Assembly (NCBI RefSeq): GCF_008245025.1
Contig: NZ_CP043426.1
Location: 496,001-560,000 of the forward strand
DNA length: 64,000 nt
Source of the DNA: Campylobacter lari subsp. concheus
Lineage (GTDB): Bacteria > Campylobacterota > Campylobacteria > Campylobacterales > Campylobacteraceae
Reading direction: 5' to 3'
Shown: positions 1 through 9,335 of the stretch, in pieces
Layout: every line of letters starts with the position of its first letter
How positions within the stretch are numbered: the first letter of the stretch is position 1
The notes under the pieces: model-generated
The model's input: the letters and a program-made list of their open reading frames with translations, nothing else
What the model was told of the DNA's origin: nothing
Databases searched by the model: none
Made by a program: the position numbers and the translations under genes

Positions 1-192
1 TTTTATGAAAATAAAAATAAATATAATTTTTTAGGCGAGGATGTGGTTAAATATCATCGTACCTTAACAAGTTATATTTCTCCATTATTGCAAAATAATT
101 TTAAAATAACTAATATTATTGAGCTAAAGCTTTCTAATAAAATTATCAATCTTTTTCCTGAATTCAAAAATGAATTTAAAAAAAAAGAATGA
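1..192 (+). CDS. C-terminal fragment, probable SAM-dependent methyltransferase
   Basis: An open frame runs in from the left edge and stops at TGA 190-192, giving about 63 residues. The text GEDVVKYHRTLTSYI followed by LLQNNFKITNI resembles the end of class I SAM-dependent methyltransferases, where a loop and helix precede the last beta strands. The SAM-binding motifs lie outside the window, so the assignment rests on this tail only. A 43-base gap separates it from the helicase gene. Confidence 0.45.
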   Translation, partial: FYENKNKYNFLGEDVVKYHRTLTSYISPLLQNNFKITNIIELKLSNKIINLFPEFKNEFKKKE

Positions 193-235
193 CATAGACC
201 AATGATGTTGATAATAGCTTGTATGAAAGAGTAGT

Positions 236-1591
236 TTGAACTTGGTTGTAGATAAATTAATATTTTTTTTAAAAAATAACAATGTATTTTTAAGCGGTGG
301 TGCAGGTGTTGGTAAGTCTTTTTTAACTATGGAGCTTATAAAATCTTATAGAGTTCAAGGAAAAATTGTTATTGTATTGGGTTCTACTGCGCTTAGCGCT
401 TTTAATATAGGTGGGGTTACTTTACATAGTTTTTTTGCTTTTAAAAGATGTCAAAATTATGATGAATTATATTATGAAGATAGAAAGCAAAAAGATAAAC
501 TAGAAAAATTAAAGAGAATTTTAAAACAATGCGATTTATTGGTTATTGATGAAATCTCTATGGTAAGTGCTTCGTTGATGGAAATGATTTATTATAGATT
601 ATCAAGAAGTGGTTTTAATGGTAAAATTTTATTAGTTGGAGATTTTTTTCAACTTCCACCCGTGGTTAACCATAAAGAAAATCAAATTCAAAGTACTTTA
701 TTTCAAAATACTTTATATGCTTTTTCTTCGCAAGCCTGGAATGATCTGAAATTTATTAATTTAAAACTTAGTATTGCAAAAAGAACTTTAGATAAACAAT
801 TTTATGAATATTTGTTTTTTCTTAGAATGGGCGAAGCAAATAAAGAAATATTGAATTTCTTTAAAAAAATGTTAATTAGTTCAAAAAATTTACTTGAGTA
901 TATGGATAAGTATACTTTATTGTGCGCTACCAATAAAAAGACTAATCATATTAATACTGAAAAATTAAATCTTTTACAAGGTAAAGAAAGTATATTTAAG
1001 GCAAAAGCTGAAAAACTAGATTGTACTTTAGATGATAAAACTTACGAGCAGTGGATTAATGGACTTAATTCTTTGAGTGAGTTAAAATTGAAAATAGGCG
1101 CTAAGATTATTTTTTGTGTGAATAATAAAGAAGAAAATTATTATAATGGGGAACAAGGTGTTGTTTTAGATTTTATAAAAGATAAAGGGCAAGAATATAT
1201 TCTGATAGAAAAAAATAATGGTGAAAGATTGAAATTAAAACCATATGAATATATTTTAGAAGAGTATGAGTTAGATAAAGATGAAAAACTAGAAGTTAAG
1301 ATAAAAGCTAAATTTATTCAATTTCCTATAAAACTAGCCTATGCTATAACAATCCATAAATCTCAAGGTATGAGTATAGATAAATTAGTATGTGATATTG
1401 ATGGAATTTTTGAAAAAGGCCAATTATATGTATGTTTATCAAGAGCCATTAATCCAAGTAATTTAAAAATAATATATAATTATAAAATGCCTTTTGAGGA
1501 TTATTTTTTAAAAATTTTAAAATTTGATAAAGAGGTAAAACGATTTTATCTGCAAGAAAAGTTTATAAATTTAGAAGAAGATAGGGAGTGA
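236..1591 (+). CDS. PIF1/RecD-like AAA helicase
   Basis: Superfamily 1 helicase-like ATPase of 451 residues. Walker A is GGAGVGKS at residues 21-28, Walker B LLVIDEIS is near residue 104, a GDFFQLPPV stretch (motif III) is near 137, and the C-terminal AYAITIHKSQG and YVCLSRA motifs are typical of the PIF1/RecD2 branch. The family unwinds DNA with 5'-3' polarity; the exact role here is unknown. No ATG exists at the N-terminus. TTG 236 is used because AAAGAG sits four bases upstream; TTG 242 is also in frame. A T8 run at 263-270 lies just inside. The stop overlaps the next gene's start by four bases. C. jejuni has a homologous helicase beside lolA and secA (Cj0945c, from memory). Confidence 0.8.
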   Translation: MNLVVDKLIFFLKNNNVFLSGGAGVGKSFLTMELIKSYRVQGKIVIVLGSTALSAFNIGGVTLHSFFAFKRCQNYDELYYEDRKQKDKLEKLKRILKQCDLLVIDEISMVSASLMEMIYYRLSRSGFNGKILLVGDFFQLPPVVNHKENQIQSTLFQNTLYAFSSQAWNDLKFINLKLSIAKRTLDKQFYEYLFFLRMGEANKEILNFFKKMLISSKNLLEYMDKYTLLCATNKKTNHINTEKLNLLQGKESIFKAKAEKLDCTLDDKTYEQWINGLNSLSELKLKIGAKIIFCVNNKEENYYNGEQGVVLDFIKDKGQEYILIEKNNGERLKLKPYEYILEEYELDKDEKLEVKIKAKFIQFPIKLAYAITIHKSQGMSIDKLVCDIDGIFEKGQLYVCLSRAINPSNLKIIYNYKMPFEDYFLKILKFDKEVKRFYLQEKFINLEEDRE

Positions 1592-2238
1592 TTATGAGAT
1601 GGGTAGTAATTTTATTTTTTTCTTTTTGTAGTATTTATGCTAATTCTTTAAGTATAGAAGATTTTAGAACGGATTTGTATTCAAAAGCCGGAAATAATAC
1701 TTTAAAAAAGATTGAAATGACTTTAGATTTTGAGGGAGAAAATTTAGAACAAAAGAAAATTATAGATGCATTAAATACTATTGTATCTAGTTATTTTTAT
1801 GAAGATTTGTTCACAGAGGTGGGTAAAAACAACTTCAAAGAAACTTTGCTTAAATTTAGCAATAAAAAATACAAAACTCAAATAAAAAACATTTATATTT
1901 TAAAAATTAACTCAGTGGCTCAATTTGATATAGAAGAACTGAAGCGTTTTGTAAAAGATTTAGAAAAAAAAGAAGAAGATTTAAAAGAAACTGCTAAGCA
2001 AGAAGAAATTCAAAATATTATTCAAGTTGCTAAAACTTCAGATCAAAATAATACCCAGCCAAAAGACATAAATGCTACTCAAACAAACAGTATTAAAGAT
2101 AGTAATATAAGTTTTAATCAAGATGTTAATACAAGCAAAGAAGCTATGGATATGATTTTAAAAACTATGGAAAACGCTCAAATGCAAATGTTGGCACCAA
2201 GCAAAGAACAAGATTTGTTTAAAGAGATACCATTTTGA
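1588..2238 (+). CDS. Putative periplasmic protein, function unknown
   Basis: A 216-residue protein with a plausible signal peptide (residues 1-18, hydrophobic, ending SIYA-NS). The mature part starts with alpha/beta-like sequence and continues into a highly charged segment (about residues 118-145, rich in Glu and Lys, probably helical or coiled coil) and a polar Asn/Thr/Gln-rich tail. I recognise no catalytic motif. It overlaps the helicase by four bases, so the two are probably co-transcribed. It is convergent with lolA and the two stop codons abut, with a hairpin covering both ends. The same arrangement next to lolA is remembered from C. jejuni (Cj0944c). Confidence 0.7.
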   Translation: MIMRWVVILFFSFCSIYANSLSIEDFRTDLYSKAGNNTLKKIEMTLDFEGENLEQKKIIDALNTIVSSYFYEDLFTEVGKNNFKETLLKFSNKKYKTQIKNIYILKINSVAQFDIEELKRFVKDLEKKEEDLKETAKQEEIQNIIQVAKTSDQNNTQPKDINATQTNSIKDSNISFNQDVNTSKEAMDMILKTMENAQMQMLAPSKEQDLFKEIPF

Positions 2239-2260
2239 TTAATGGATTATATCAAAATGG
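2230..2260. terminator. Hairpin at convergent gene ends, possible bidirectional terminator
   Basis: A perfect 10-bp inverted repeat (CCATTTTGAT at 2230-2239, ATCAAAATGG at 2251-2260) with an 11-base loop covers the stop codons of the forward periplasmic-protein gene and the reverse lolA gene. There is no strong T run after either arm, so intrinsic termination is only plausible. Part of the stem encodes the last residues of LolA. Confidence 0.5.
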
Positions 2261-2745
2261 CTTGGGATTTTTGGTATAAAAATATTATCGTTGATATTTT
2301 GATCAAATTTTTGGTTGTAAAAATAAATACTAACTAAATTTCCTAATTCATCTTTATAAGAAATACTGTTAAGGCTACCGTTTTCTAGTTTGATATTATA
2401 TATGATATTTTCGTATTTTGCTTCATAGTTTTCGTGAGATATTAATTTTGCATTTTTAAAAATTACTTGAAGATTTGGTAAATTTTGCAATTGAGTGTAA
2501 ATGGCTTGTTCTAATTCAGGTTCTATGATAACAACTTCTTTGTTGTTGATATAAATTTGCTTTTTATTTGGTTTAGTATAATTCCAAAAGGCTTTATTTT
2601 GAGTAATGATAAAATTTCCTTTATAATTTAGCGAAGAATTATTACTTTGCACTTTTTGTTCAAAATCACTGCTGAAATTTTTAAAATTTATATCGAAAGC
2701 AAAAATATTACAAGTAAATATCATTAAAAATATAAAATATTTCAT
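2239..2745 (-). CDS. lolA: Outer-membrane lipoprotein carrier LolA
   Basis: Periplasmic chaperone that carries lipoproteins from the LolCDE exporter to the outer membrane. The 168-residue protein starts with a signal peptide (residues 1-16, ending IFA). It has the short beta-rich LolA/LolB pattern, including NFSSDFEQKV at the start of the mature protein, GNFIITQNKAFWNYTKPNKKQ, and the IYINNKEVVIIEPELEQA segment that forms the hydrophobic barrel. Length is near the usual 180-200. It is divergent from secA, with its own -10 candidate at 2770-2775 and an AAGGA ribosome site. The assignment is supported by the secA-lolA neighbourhood known from Campylobacter. Confidence 0.85.
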   Translation of the reverse strand: MKYFIFLMIFTCNIFAFDINFKNFSSDFEQKVQSNNSSLNYKGNFIITQNKAFWNYTKPNKKQIYINNKEVVIIEPELEQAIYTQLQNLPNLQVIFKNAKLISHENYEAKYENIIYNIKLENGSLNSISYKDELGNLVSIYFYNQKFDQNINDNIFIPKIPSHFDIIH

Positions 2746-2769
2746 AATTATCCTTTAAAAATTTTGTAA

Positions 2770-2775
2770 ATTATA
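2770..2775 (-). promoter_or_regulatory. -10 element, lolA promoter candidate
   Basis: On the reverse strand the sequence reads TATAAT at this position, about 25 bases before the lolA start and followed by an AAGGA ribosome site. No clear -35 is visible, which is usual for Campylobacter sigma-70 promoters. Confidence 0.45.
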
Positions 2776-2823
2776 TAAAATTTATGCAAATAAAATTTTA
2801 TATAGTTCTAATTAAAATCAAGG

Positions 2824-2829
2824 TATAAT
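2824..2829 (+). promoter_or_regulatory. -10 element, secA operon promoter candidate
   Basis: A perfect TATAAT (2824-2829) lies 34 bases before the secA ATG in the divergent lolA-secA intergenic region. An AAAGG ribosome site follows. No good -35 hexamer is seen at the proper distance; the upstream region is T/A rich, as is normal for this genus. Confidence 0.55.
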
Positions 2830-2863
2830 CTAGCATATATTTTTTGTAATTAAAGGTAAAAAA

Positions 2864-5455
2864 ATGTTTTCTAGTGTATTTAAAGCAATATTTGGCACAA
2901 AAAACGATCGAGAAGTAAAAAAATATTTAAAGAGAGTTGCACAAATTAATGCTTTAGAGTCAAAATACCAAAATTTAAGTGATGATGAATTAAAACAAAA
3001 ATTTATAGATTTTAAAACACAAATTCAAAAAGAAGAAAAAACTTTAGATCAAATATTAAATGATGTTTTTGCAATAGTTAGAGAAGTAGGAAAAAGAACG
3101 CTTAATATGCGCCATTTTGATGTGCAATTAATCGGTGGTATGGTTTTACATGAGGGAAAAATCGCTGAAATGAAAACCGGGGAAGGTAAAACCTTGGTTG
3201 CAACTTTACCTGTTGTATTAAATGCTATGAGCGGTAAGGGTGTGCATGTAGTTACTGTAAATGATTATTTAGCCAAAAGAGATGCAGAGCAAATGAGTGC
3301 TATTTATAATTTTTTAGGTTTTAGTGTCGGAGTAATACTTTCAGAGCAAAATAGCGATGAGGCACATAAAAAAGCTTATGAGTGTGATATAACTTATGGT
3401 ACAAATAATGAATTTGGCTTTGATTATTTGCGTGATAATATGAAATTTTCAAAGCTTGAAAAAGTACAAAGAGAGCATAATTTTGTTATAGTTGATGAAG
3501 TAGATAGTATTTTAATAGATGAAGCAAGAACTCCACTTATAATAAGCGGGCCTACAAATAGGACTTTAGATGGTTATATTAAAGCAAATGAAGTAGCAAA
3601 ACAAATGCAAAAAGGTCAAGCAGCGGCCACTCCTCAAGAATTACCAAGTGGAGATTTTGTTGTTGATGAGAAAAATAGAACTATTATGATTACAGAGGCT
3701 GGAATTTCTAAAGCAGAAAAATTATTTGGAGTGGAAAATTTATATAGCTTAGATAATGCAATATTAGCCCATCAGCTTGATCAGGCCTTAAAAGCACATA
3801 ATTTATTTGAAAAAGATGTGCATTATGTATTAAGAGATAAAGAAGTTATAATTGTTGATGAATTTACGGGAAGGTTAAGTGAAGGAAGACGCTTTAGTGA
3901 TGGTTTGCATCAAGCATTAGAGGCTAAAGAAGGGGTTAAAATTCAAGAAGAGAGCCAAACTTTAGCAGATATTACTTTCCAAAATTATTTTAGAATGTAT
4001 AAAAAATTAGCAGGTATGACAGGTACTGCACAAACTGAGGCAACAGAATTTTCTCAAATATATAATTTAGATGTGGTTTCCATACCTACAAATATACAGG
4101 TTGCAAGAATAGATAAAGATGATTTGATTTATAAAACACAGGAAGAAAAATTTAAAGCAGTTATTGAAGAAATAAAAAAAGCAAACGCAAAAGGTCAACC
4201 GGTTTTAGTAGGGACTGCAAGTATTGAAAGAAGTGAAGTATTTCATAACATGCTTGTAAAAGAACGCATTCCTCATCATGTGCTTAATGCTAAAAATCAC
4301 GAGCAAGAAGCTTTGATTATTCAAGATGCGGGTAAAAAAGGTGCAGTAACTATAGCTACTAATATGGCAGGTCGTGGCGTTGATATAAAAATAGATGATG
4401 AAATAAGAGCTTTAGGAGGGCTTTATATCATAGGAACTGAACGCCATGAAAGCAGAAGAATAGATAATCAACTTCGTGGTCGTGCAGGGCGTCAAGGCGA
4501 TCCTGGTGTAAGTAGGTTTTATTTAAGTTTAGAGGATAATCTTTTGAGAATTTTTGGTGGCGATCGCATTAAAAATATCATGGAAAGATTAGGTATAGAA
4601 GAGGGTGAACATATAGAAAGTCGCATTGTTACAAGAGCTGTAGAAAATGCTCAAAAAAAAGTTGAAAGTTTACATTTTGAAAGTAGAAAACATTTGCTTG
4701 AATATGATGATGTGGCTAATGAACAAAGAAAGACCATCTATAATTATAGAAATGAATTACTAGATGAAGAATTTGATTTGCAAGATAAAATTTTAAAAAA
4801 TATTGCTGAATATAGCAATCATTTAGTAAGTCAAATTTATCTAAATGCGGAGCTTGAGGATGATGTTAAACATTTTGAAAGCTTAAAGCAAAAAGTAAGT
4901 TATGAGTGTAACCTTGAACTAAACGAAGTTGATTTTAAAGATTTGGGTGTAATTGAAATAGAAAATAAATTAAGTGAAATTTTAGAAAAAGCTTATAAAG
5001 ATAAAATGAGTATTATTGAAGATAAGGAAGCTAGAAGAATTGAAAGAATTTTATATCTTCAAATTTTAGATAATCTATGGAGAGAGCATTTATACCAAAT
5101 GGATATTTTAAAAACTGGTATAGGTTTAAGAAGTTATAATCAAAAAGATCCTTTAGTGGAATATAAAAAAGAAAGTTATAATCTTTTCATGGAACTTGTT
5201 GAGCGTATTAAATTTGACAGTTTAAAATTGTTATTTAATGTAGTTTTTACTCAAAAAGAAGCACAAAATTTTGAAGAAAAAAGCCATGAGCAAAATGAGC
5301 AGTTTTTATCAAATACTACAGAAAGTGGTGTTAATGAAAACGGTGAAGCACAAATTACTAAAGTACCTAGAAATTCACTTTGTCCTTGTGGTAGTGGAAA
5401 AAAATATAAAGAATGTCATGGTAAAAGTGGTCCTAAAAAAGGTATTTTAGCTTAA
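2864..5455 (+). CDS. secA: Protein translocase ATPase SecA
   Basis: Motor ATPase that pushes unfolded preproteins through SecYEG. The 863-residue protein has every landmark: Walker A MKTGEGKT near residue 105, the DEAD-like [17 protein letters not shown] segment near 210, [11 protein letters not shown] and [13 protein letters not shown] motifs of the second helicase domain, the [20 protein letters not shown] scaffold helix, and a C-terminal zinc/SecB-binding tail [14 protein letters not shown]. Length agrees with the family (about 850-900). It appears to lead the run secA-flgR-asd-UPF0114-hemE-radical SAM, with only eight bases before flgR. Confidence 0.98.
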   Translation: MFSSVFKAIFGTKNDREVKKYLKRVAQINALESKYQNLSDDELKQKFIDFKTQIQKEEKTLDQILNDVFAIVREVGKRTLNMRHFDVQLIGGMVLHEGKIAEMKTGEGKTLVATLPVVLNAMSGKGVHVVTVNDYLAKRDAEQMSAIYNFLGFSVGVILSEQNSDEAHKKAYECDITYGTNNEFGFDYLRDNMKFSKLEKVQREHNFVIVDEVDSILIDEARTPLIISGPTNRTLDGYIKANEVAKQMQKGQAAATPQELPSGDFVVDEKNRTIMITEAGISKAEKLFGVENLYSLDNAILAHQLDQALKAHNLFEKDVHYVLRDKEVIIVDEFTGRLSEGRRFSDGLHQALEAKEGVKIQEESQTLADITFQNYFRMYKKLAGMTGTAQTEATEFSQIYNLDVVSIPTNIQVARIDKDDLIYKTQEEKFKAVIEEIKKANAKGQPVLVGTASIERSEVFHNMLVKERIPHHVLNAKNHEQEALIIQDAGKKGAVTIATNMAGRGVDIKIDDEIRALGGLYIIGTERHESRRIDNQLRGRAGRQGDPGVSRFYLSLEDNLLRIFGGDRIKNIMERLGIEEGEHIESRIVTRAVENAQKKVESLHFESRKHLLEYDDVANEQRKTIYNYRNELLDEEFDLQDKILKNIAEYSNHLVSQIYLNAELEDDVKHFESLKQKVSYECNLELNEVDFKDLGVIEIENKLSEILEKAYKDKMSIIEDKEARRIERILYLQILDNLWREHLYQMDILKTGIGLRSYNQKDPLVEYKKESYNLFMELVERIKFDSLKLLFNVVFTQKEAQNFEEKSHEQNEQFLSNTTESGVNENGEAQITKVPRNSLCPCGSGKKYKECHGKSGPKKGILA

Positions 5456-5463
5456 GGTTTGAG

Positions 5464-6753
5464 ATGAATTTAGTTATAGTTGAAGATGATATAAATATGA
5501 GAAAATCACTCGAAATAGCTTTGGGTGAGTATGAAGAATTTGCTATAAAATCTTATAAATCAGCAACTGAAGCGCTAAAAAAACTTAATGATGATGTTGA
5601 TTTAATTATTACAGATATTAATATGCCGGGTATGGATGGTATTGAATTTGTACAAGCTTGTGAGAATAAATATGATTTTATCATTATCACAGGCAATGCA
5701 ACGCTAAATCGCGCTATAGAAGCGGTAAGGCTTGGAGTAAAAGATTTTCTAGTAAAACCATTTGATATCAATACTTTAGTAACTGCAATAAAACGCGCAA
5801 AAATAATTCAAGAAAAGATTTCTAAAAAAACAAATAAAAAGACTACTAAAAAAGAAGAAAATCAAGATTTTTATGGTACTTCTAAGGCTTTGGAAAATTG
5901 TTTAAATTTGGCTTTAAAAGCTGCCAAAACAGATGCTAGTGTACTTTTTTTTGGAGAAAGTGGGGTAGGTAAAGAAGTTTTTGCAAATTTTGTACATAAA
6001 AATTCAAAAAGAGCGCAAAAGCCTTTTGTAGCAATTAATATGGCGGCAATTCCATCAAATTTGATTGAAAGTGAGCTTTTTGGTTTTGAAAAAGGTGCGT
6101 TTACTGATGCTAATACTACTAAAATAGGATTGTTTGAGCTTGCTAATGAAGGTACTTTATTTTTAGATGAAATAGGTGAAATGCCTTATGAAATTCAAGC
6201 AAAATTATTAAGAGCTTTACAAGAAAAAGAAATTACAAGATTAGGGAGTACTAAAAGTATAAAGATTGATGTAAGAATTATCAGTGCAACAAATGCTCAT
6301 ATAGAAAAAAAGATTGCAGATAATGAATTTAGACAAGATTTATATTATAGACTTAATACTATTCCTATTAATATACCACCGCTAAGAGAGCGTCAAGAAG
6401 AAATTTTGCAAATCGCGCAAAAGGTATTACTTGATACGTGTAAAGAATATGATTTTAATGAGAAAACTTTAAGCCAAGAAGCGCAAGATGCTTTACTAGC
6501 TTATGATTTTCCAGGTAATATTAGAGAATTGATTTCTATTATACAAAGAGCTTGCATTTTAAGTGAAAATGATGAGATTAGTGCTCAAGATTTATTTTTG
6601 GAAAGTAGAAAGAGTAAAGATATTAAAAATCTTGAAAAAGAATTGATTTTAGAAGCTTTAAAAAATTCGCAAGATATTACAGAAGCAGCTAAACTTATAG
6701 GGATGAGTGAGAAAATTTTTAGCGAAAAAATGAAAAAATACAATATTACTTAA
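5464..6753 (+). CDS. flgR: Sigma-54-dependent flagellar response regulator FlgR
   Basis: NtrC-family activator that, with the FlgS kinase, turns on RpoN-dependent flagellar genes. Residues 1-115 form a receiver domain with the acidic pair Asp8/Asp9 and phospho-acceptor Asp51 (LIITDINMPG). A linker rich in Lys/Thr follows, then an AAA+ domain with Walker A FGESGVGKE, the sigma-54 contact loop reading GAFTDA instead of the usual GAFTGA, Walker B LFLDEIGEM and the YYRLN arginine region. The C-terminus (EAAKLIGMSEKIFSEKMKKY) is a weak Fis-like helix-turn-helix. Length and Asp51 match C. jejuni FlgR. Homopolymers inside the gene include T8 at 5945-5952 and two A7 runs; A/T-tract phase variation of flgR is reported for C. 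jejuni. Confidence 0.93.
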   Translation: MNLVIVEDDINMRKSLEIALGEYEEFAIKSYKSATEALKKLNDDVDLIITDINMPGMDGIEFVQACENKYDFIIITGNATLNRAIEAVRLGVKDFLVKPFDINTLVTAIKRAKIIQEKISKKTNKKTTKKEENQDFYGTSKALENCLNLALKAAKTDASVLFFGESGVGKEVFANFVHKNSKRAQKPFVAINMAAIPSNLIESELFGFEKGAFTDANTTKIGLFELANEGTLFLDEIGEMPYEIQAKLLRALQEKEITRLGSTKSIKIDVRIISATNAHIEKKIADNEFRQDLYYRLNTIPINIPPLRERQEEILQIAQKVLLDTCKEYDFNEKTLSQEAQDALLAYDFPGNIRELISIIQRACILSENDEISAQDLFLESRKSKDIKNLEKELILEALKNSQDITEAAKLIGMSEKIFSEKMKKYNIT

Positions 6754-6765
6754 AAAGGACGGACA

Positions 6766-7782
6766 ATGAAAAAAATAGCTATTGTAGGTGCAACAGGAGC
6801 AGTTGGTGAAGAACTTTTAAATGTCTTAGATGAGCTTGATTTTCCAGTTGAAAGTATTTTGCCATTAGCAAGTGCAAAAAGCGCAGGTAGTGAAATAGAA
6901 TTTAGAGGTAAAGGCTATAAAGTAAAAGAATTAACTCCAAGTGTTTTTAAAGAAAATCCTGTGGATATTGTTTTTTTTAGCGCTGGAGGAAATATAAGTG
7001 CTGAGTATGCAAAATATGCAGTGGAATGTGGTGCTGTAGTGATTGATAATACGAGCCATTTTAGAATGGACGAGAATGTTCCTTTGGTGGTACCTGAATG
7101 CAATAGTGAAGATATTAAAGATTGGGAAAAAACAGGGATTATTGCTAATCCAAATTGCTCTACCATACAAATGGTACATGTTTTAAAACCACTTGATGAT
7201 GTATTTAATTTAAAAAGAGTAGATGTAAGTACTTATCAAGCAGCAAGTGGCGCAGGTAAAGAAGGTATGGAAGAACTAGTTCAAGGAATGCAAAGTTTTT
7301 TTGCTTTTAAATTAGATGAATTTGAAGCAAAAACCTTTCCATATACTTTGGCTTTAAATTTGATTCCTCAAATTGATGTTTTTAGCGACAATGGCTACAC
7401 TAAAGAAGAATTAAAAATGGTGAATGAAACGCAAAAAATATTGCATAAAAAACTTGAAATTTCAGCAACTTGCGTAAGAGTTCCTGTGCTTAGAAGTCAT
7501 AGTGAAGCCATTACTATGCATTTTGAAAAAGATGTTGATGTTGCTAAAGTTAGAGAGATACTTTCTAAAGCACCAAGTGTTGTTGTGATTGATGATGTAG
7601 AAAATAAAAAATATCCTATGCCGCTTTTTACAAGTGATACTAACGAAACTTATGTAGGAAGAATTAGACGTGATATTAATCATAAAAACATTTTACACTT
7701 ATGGTGTGTGGCTGATCAAATTCGTGTAGGAGCTGCTACAAATGCAGTGCGTATTGCACAAAAATGGCTAGAATTGGTTTAA
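6766..7782 (+). CDS. asd: Aspartate-semialdehyde dehydrogenase
   Basis: Reduces aspartyl-phosphate to aspartate semialdehyde with NADPH, feeding lysine/diaminopimelate, threonine and methionine synthesis. The 338-residue protein starts with the Rossmann motif GATGAVGEE (residues 8-16). The catalytic cysteine is in NPNCSTIQM near residue 131; substrate-binding motifs YQAASGAGKEG and RVPVLRSHSEAI follow, and the C-terminal WCVADQIRVGAATNAV is characteristic. It follows flgR by 12 bases with an AAAAGGACGG ribosome site. Confidence 0.97.
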   Translation: MKKIAIVGATGAVGEELLNVLDELDFPVESILPLASAKSAGSEIEFRGKGYKVKELTPSVFKENPVDIVFFSAGGNISAEYAKYAVECGAVVIDNTSHFRMDENVPLVVPECNSEDIKDWEKTGIIANPNCSTIQMVHVLKPLDDVFNLKRVDVSTYQAASGAGKEGMEELVQGMQSFFAFKLDEFEAKTFPYTLALNLIPQIDVFSDNGYTKEELKMVNETQKILHKKLEISATCVRVPVLRSHSEAITMHFEKDVDVAKVREILSKAPSVVVIDDVENKKYPMPLFTSDTNETYVGRIRRDINHKNILHLWCVADQIRVGAATNAVRIAQKWLELV

Positions 7783-7793
7783 AAAGGGGAAAA

Positions 7794-8300
7794 ATGTTAG
7801 AAAGATTTTTTGAAAATTTATTAGTTAAGAGTCGTTTGGTTACTATTTTACCTGTAATTTTTGGTTTAATAGGAGCTTTTGTTTTATTTTTTATCGCAAG
7901 TTATGATGTGATTAAAGTTTTAAAATATGTATTTGAATATTTTACACTTGCAAAGTCAAATATTGATTTACATGAAGATATTGTAGGATTAATTATTGGA
8001 GCTGTAGATTTATATTTAATGGCTTTGGTTTTGTTTATTTTTTCTTTTGGAATTTATGAATTATTTATTAGCGAAATAGAAGAATTTAAACAAACCAAAC
8101 AATCTAAAGTTTTAGAAGTGCATAGCTTAGATCAACTAAAAGATAAACTTGCTAAAGTTATTATTATGGTTTTGATTGTAAATTTCTTCCAAAGAATTTT
8201 ACAAATGCAACTTAATACAGTTTTAGATATGACTTATTTGGCAGGTTCTATTTTGGCTCTTTGTGTAGGGCTTTATTTCTTGCATAAAAGCGATCATTAA
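7794..8300 (+). CDS. UPF0114 (YqhA-like) membrane protein
   Basis: Small inner-membrane protein of unknown function. The frame opens at 7764, but ATG 7794 is preferred: a strong AAAGGGG site sits six bases upstream and the protein then begins MLERFFENLLVKSRLVTILPV, the typical UPF0114 N-terminus. It is about 168 residues long with three or four transmembrane segments (roughly residues 14-36, 57-80, 122-140, 145-163 by hydrophobicity). It lies between asd and hemE, as in C. jejuni beside asd (Cj1022c, from memory). Confidence 0.8.
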   Translation: MLERFFENLLVKSRLVTILPVIFGLIGAFVLFFIASYDVIKVLKYVFEYFTLAKSNIDLHEDIVGLIIGAVDLYLMALVLFIFSFGIYELFISEIEEFKQTKQSKVLEVHSLDQLKDKLAKVIIMVLIVNFFQRILQMQLNTVLDMTYLAGSILALCVGLYFLHKSDH

Positions 8301-8312
8301 TAAGGAATAAAA

Positions 8313-9335
8313 ATGATTTTTATTGATGCGTGTTTTAAAAAATCAACCCCTTATATTCCAGTTTGGATGATGCGTCAAGCAGGAAGGTATTTACCTGAGT
8401 ACATGGAAGTTAGAGCAAGTGCCGGGGATTTTTTATCGCTTTGCAGGGACTATAAAAAAGCAAGTGAAGTTACTTTACAACCTGTGGATATTTTGGGTGT
8501 TGATGCGGCTATTATTTTTTCAGATATTTTAGTTGTACCTTTAGAAATGGGCATGGATTTAAAATTTGAAAAAGGCGAAGGGCCAGTATTTTCAAATCCC
8601 ATTAAAACTAAGGAAGATTTGGAAAGATTAGATGTTGAAAAAAGTGTTAAAAATCTTTCTTATGTTTATGATGCACTAGCGCTTACTAGAGAAAAACTTG
8701 CGCATGATAAAGCTTTGATTGGTTTTTGTGGAAGTCCTTGGACTATTGCTACTTATATGATAGAGGGTGGTGGTAGTAAAAATTATGTAAAATGTAAAAA
8801 ATTAGTTTATCAAAATCCTGAATTTTTACATCAAATTTTATCCAAACTTACTTTAGCTTTAAAGTATTATATTCAAGAACAAATTAAAGCAGGGGCTAAT
8901 GCTATACAGATATTTGATAGTTGGGCAAGTGCTTTAGAAAAAGAGATGTTTTTTGAATTTTCTTTTAAATACATGCTTGAAATTGCTGATTTTATCAAAG
9001 AAAAATATCCACATATTCCCGTGATTTTATTTCCTAAAGGTGTTAGTGGATTTTTGGATGGTATAAATGGAAATTTTGATGTTTTTGGTGTAGATTGGAG
9101 TACGCCTTTAGAATTAGCAAAAGAAAAACTAGGCGCTAGATATACTTTACAGGGTAATATGGAGCCTTGTAGATTGTATGATAAAAAGGCGATCGAAGTA
9201 GGAGTGGATAAAATTTTAAATATCATGCAAGATAGTGCACATATTTTTAACCTTGGACATGGTATTTTGCCTGATATTCCTGTTGAAAATGCTAAATATT
9301 TTATCAAGCTAGTTCAAGAGAAATCTAAAAAGTGA
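8313..9335 (+). CDS. hemE: Uroporphyrinogen decarboxylase
   Basis: Converts uroporphyrinogen III to coproporphyrinogen III by removing four acetate carboxyls, in haem synthesis in the cytoplasm. The first signature [15 protein letters not shown] is at residues 15-29, with the substrate-binding arginines; [14 protein letters not shown] carries the catalytic Asp region; [20 protein letters not shown] is the second signature; the C-terminal [16 protein letters not shown] is also diagnostic. The 340-residue length is normal. The stop overlaps the next gene by four bases, suggesting translational coupling with the radical SAM gene. Confidence 0.98.
   Translation: MIFIDACFKKSTPYIPVWMMRQAGRYLPEYMEVRASAGDFLSLCRDYKKASEVTLQPVDILGVDAAIIFSDILVVPLEMGMDLKFEKGEGPVFSNPIKTKEDLERLDVEKSVKNLSYVYDALALTREKLAHDKALIGFCGSPWTIATYMIEGGGSKNYVKCKKLVYQNPEFLHQILSKLTLALKYYIQEQIKAGANAIQIFDSWASALEKEMFFEFSFKYMLEIADFIKEKYPHIPVILFPKGVSGFLDGINGNFDVFGVDWSTPLELAKEKLGARYTLQGNMEPCRLYDKKAIEVGVDKILNIMQDSAHIFNLGHGILPDIPVENAKYFIKLVQEKSKK

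Noticed and set aside
202-234. Ten-codon ORF before the helicase as a gene
   Set aside because: Too short and unlike anything known to call a gene; kept only as a possible translational leader in the helicase finding.
8873-9307. 144-residue reverse ORF inside hemE
   Set aside because: It is fully antisense to a certain hemE gene, has no ribosome site or recognisable motif and comes from low stop frequency opposite biased codons.
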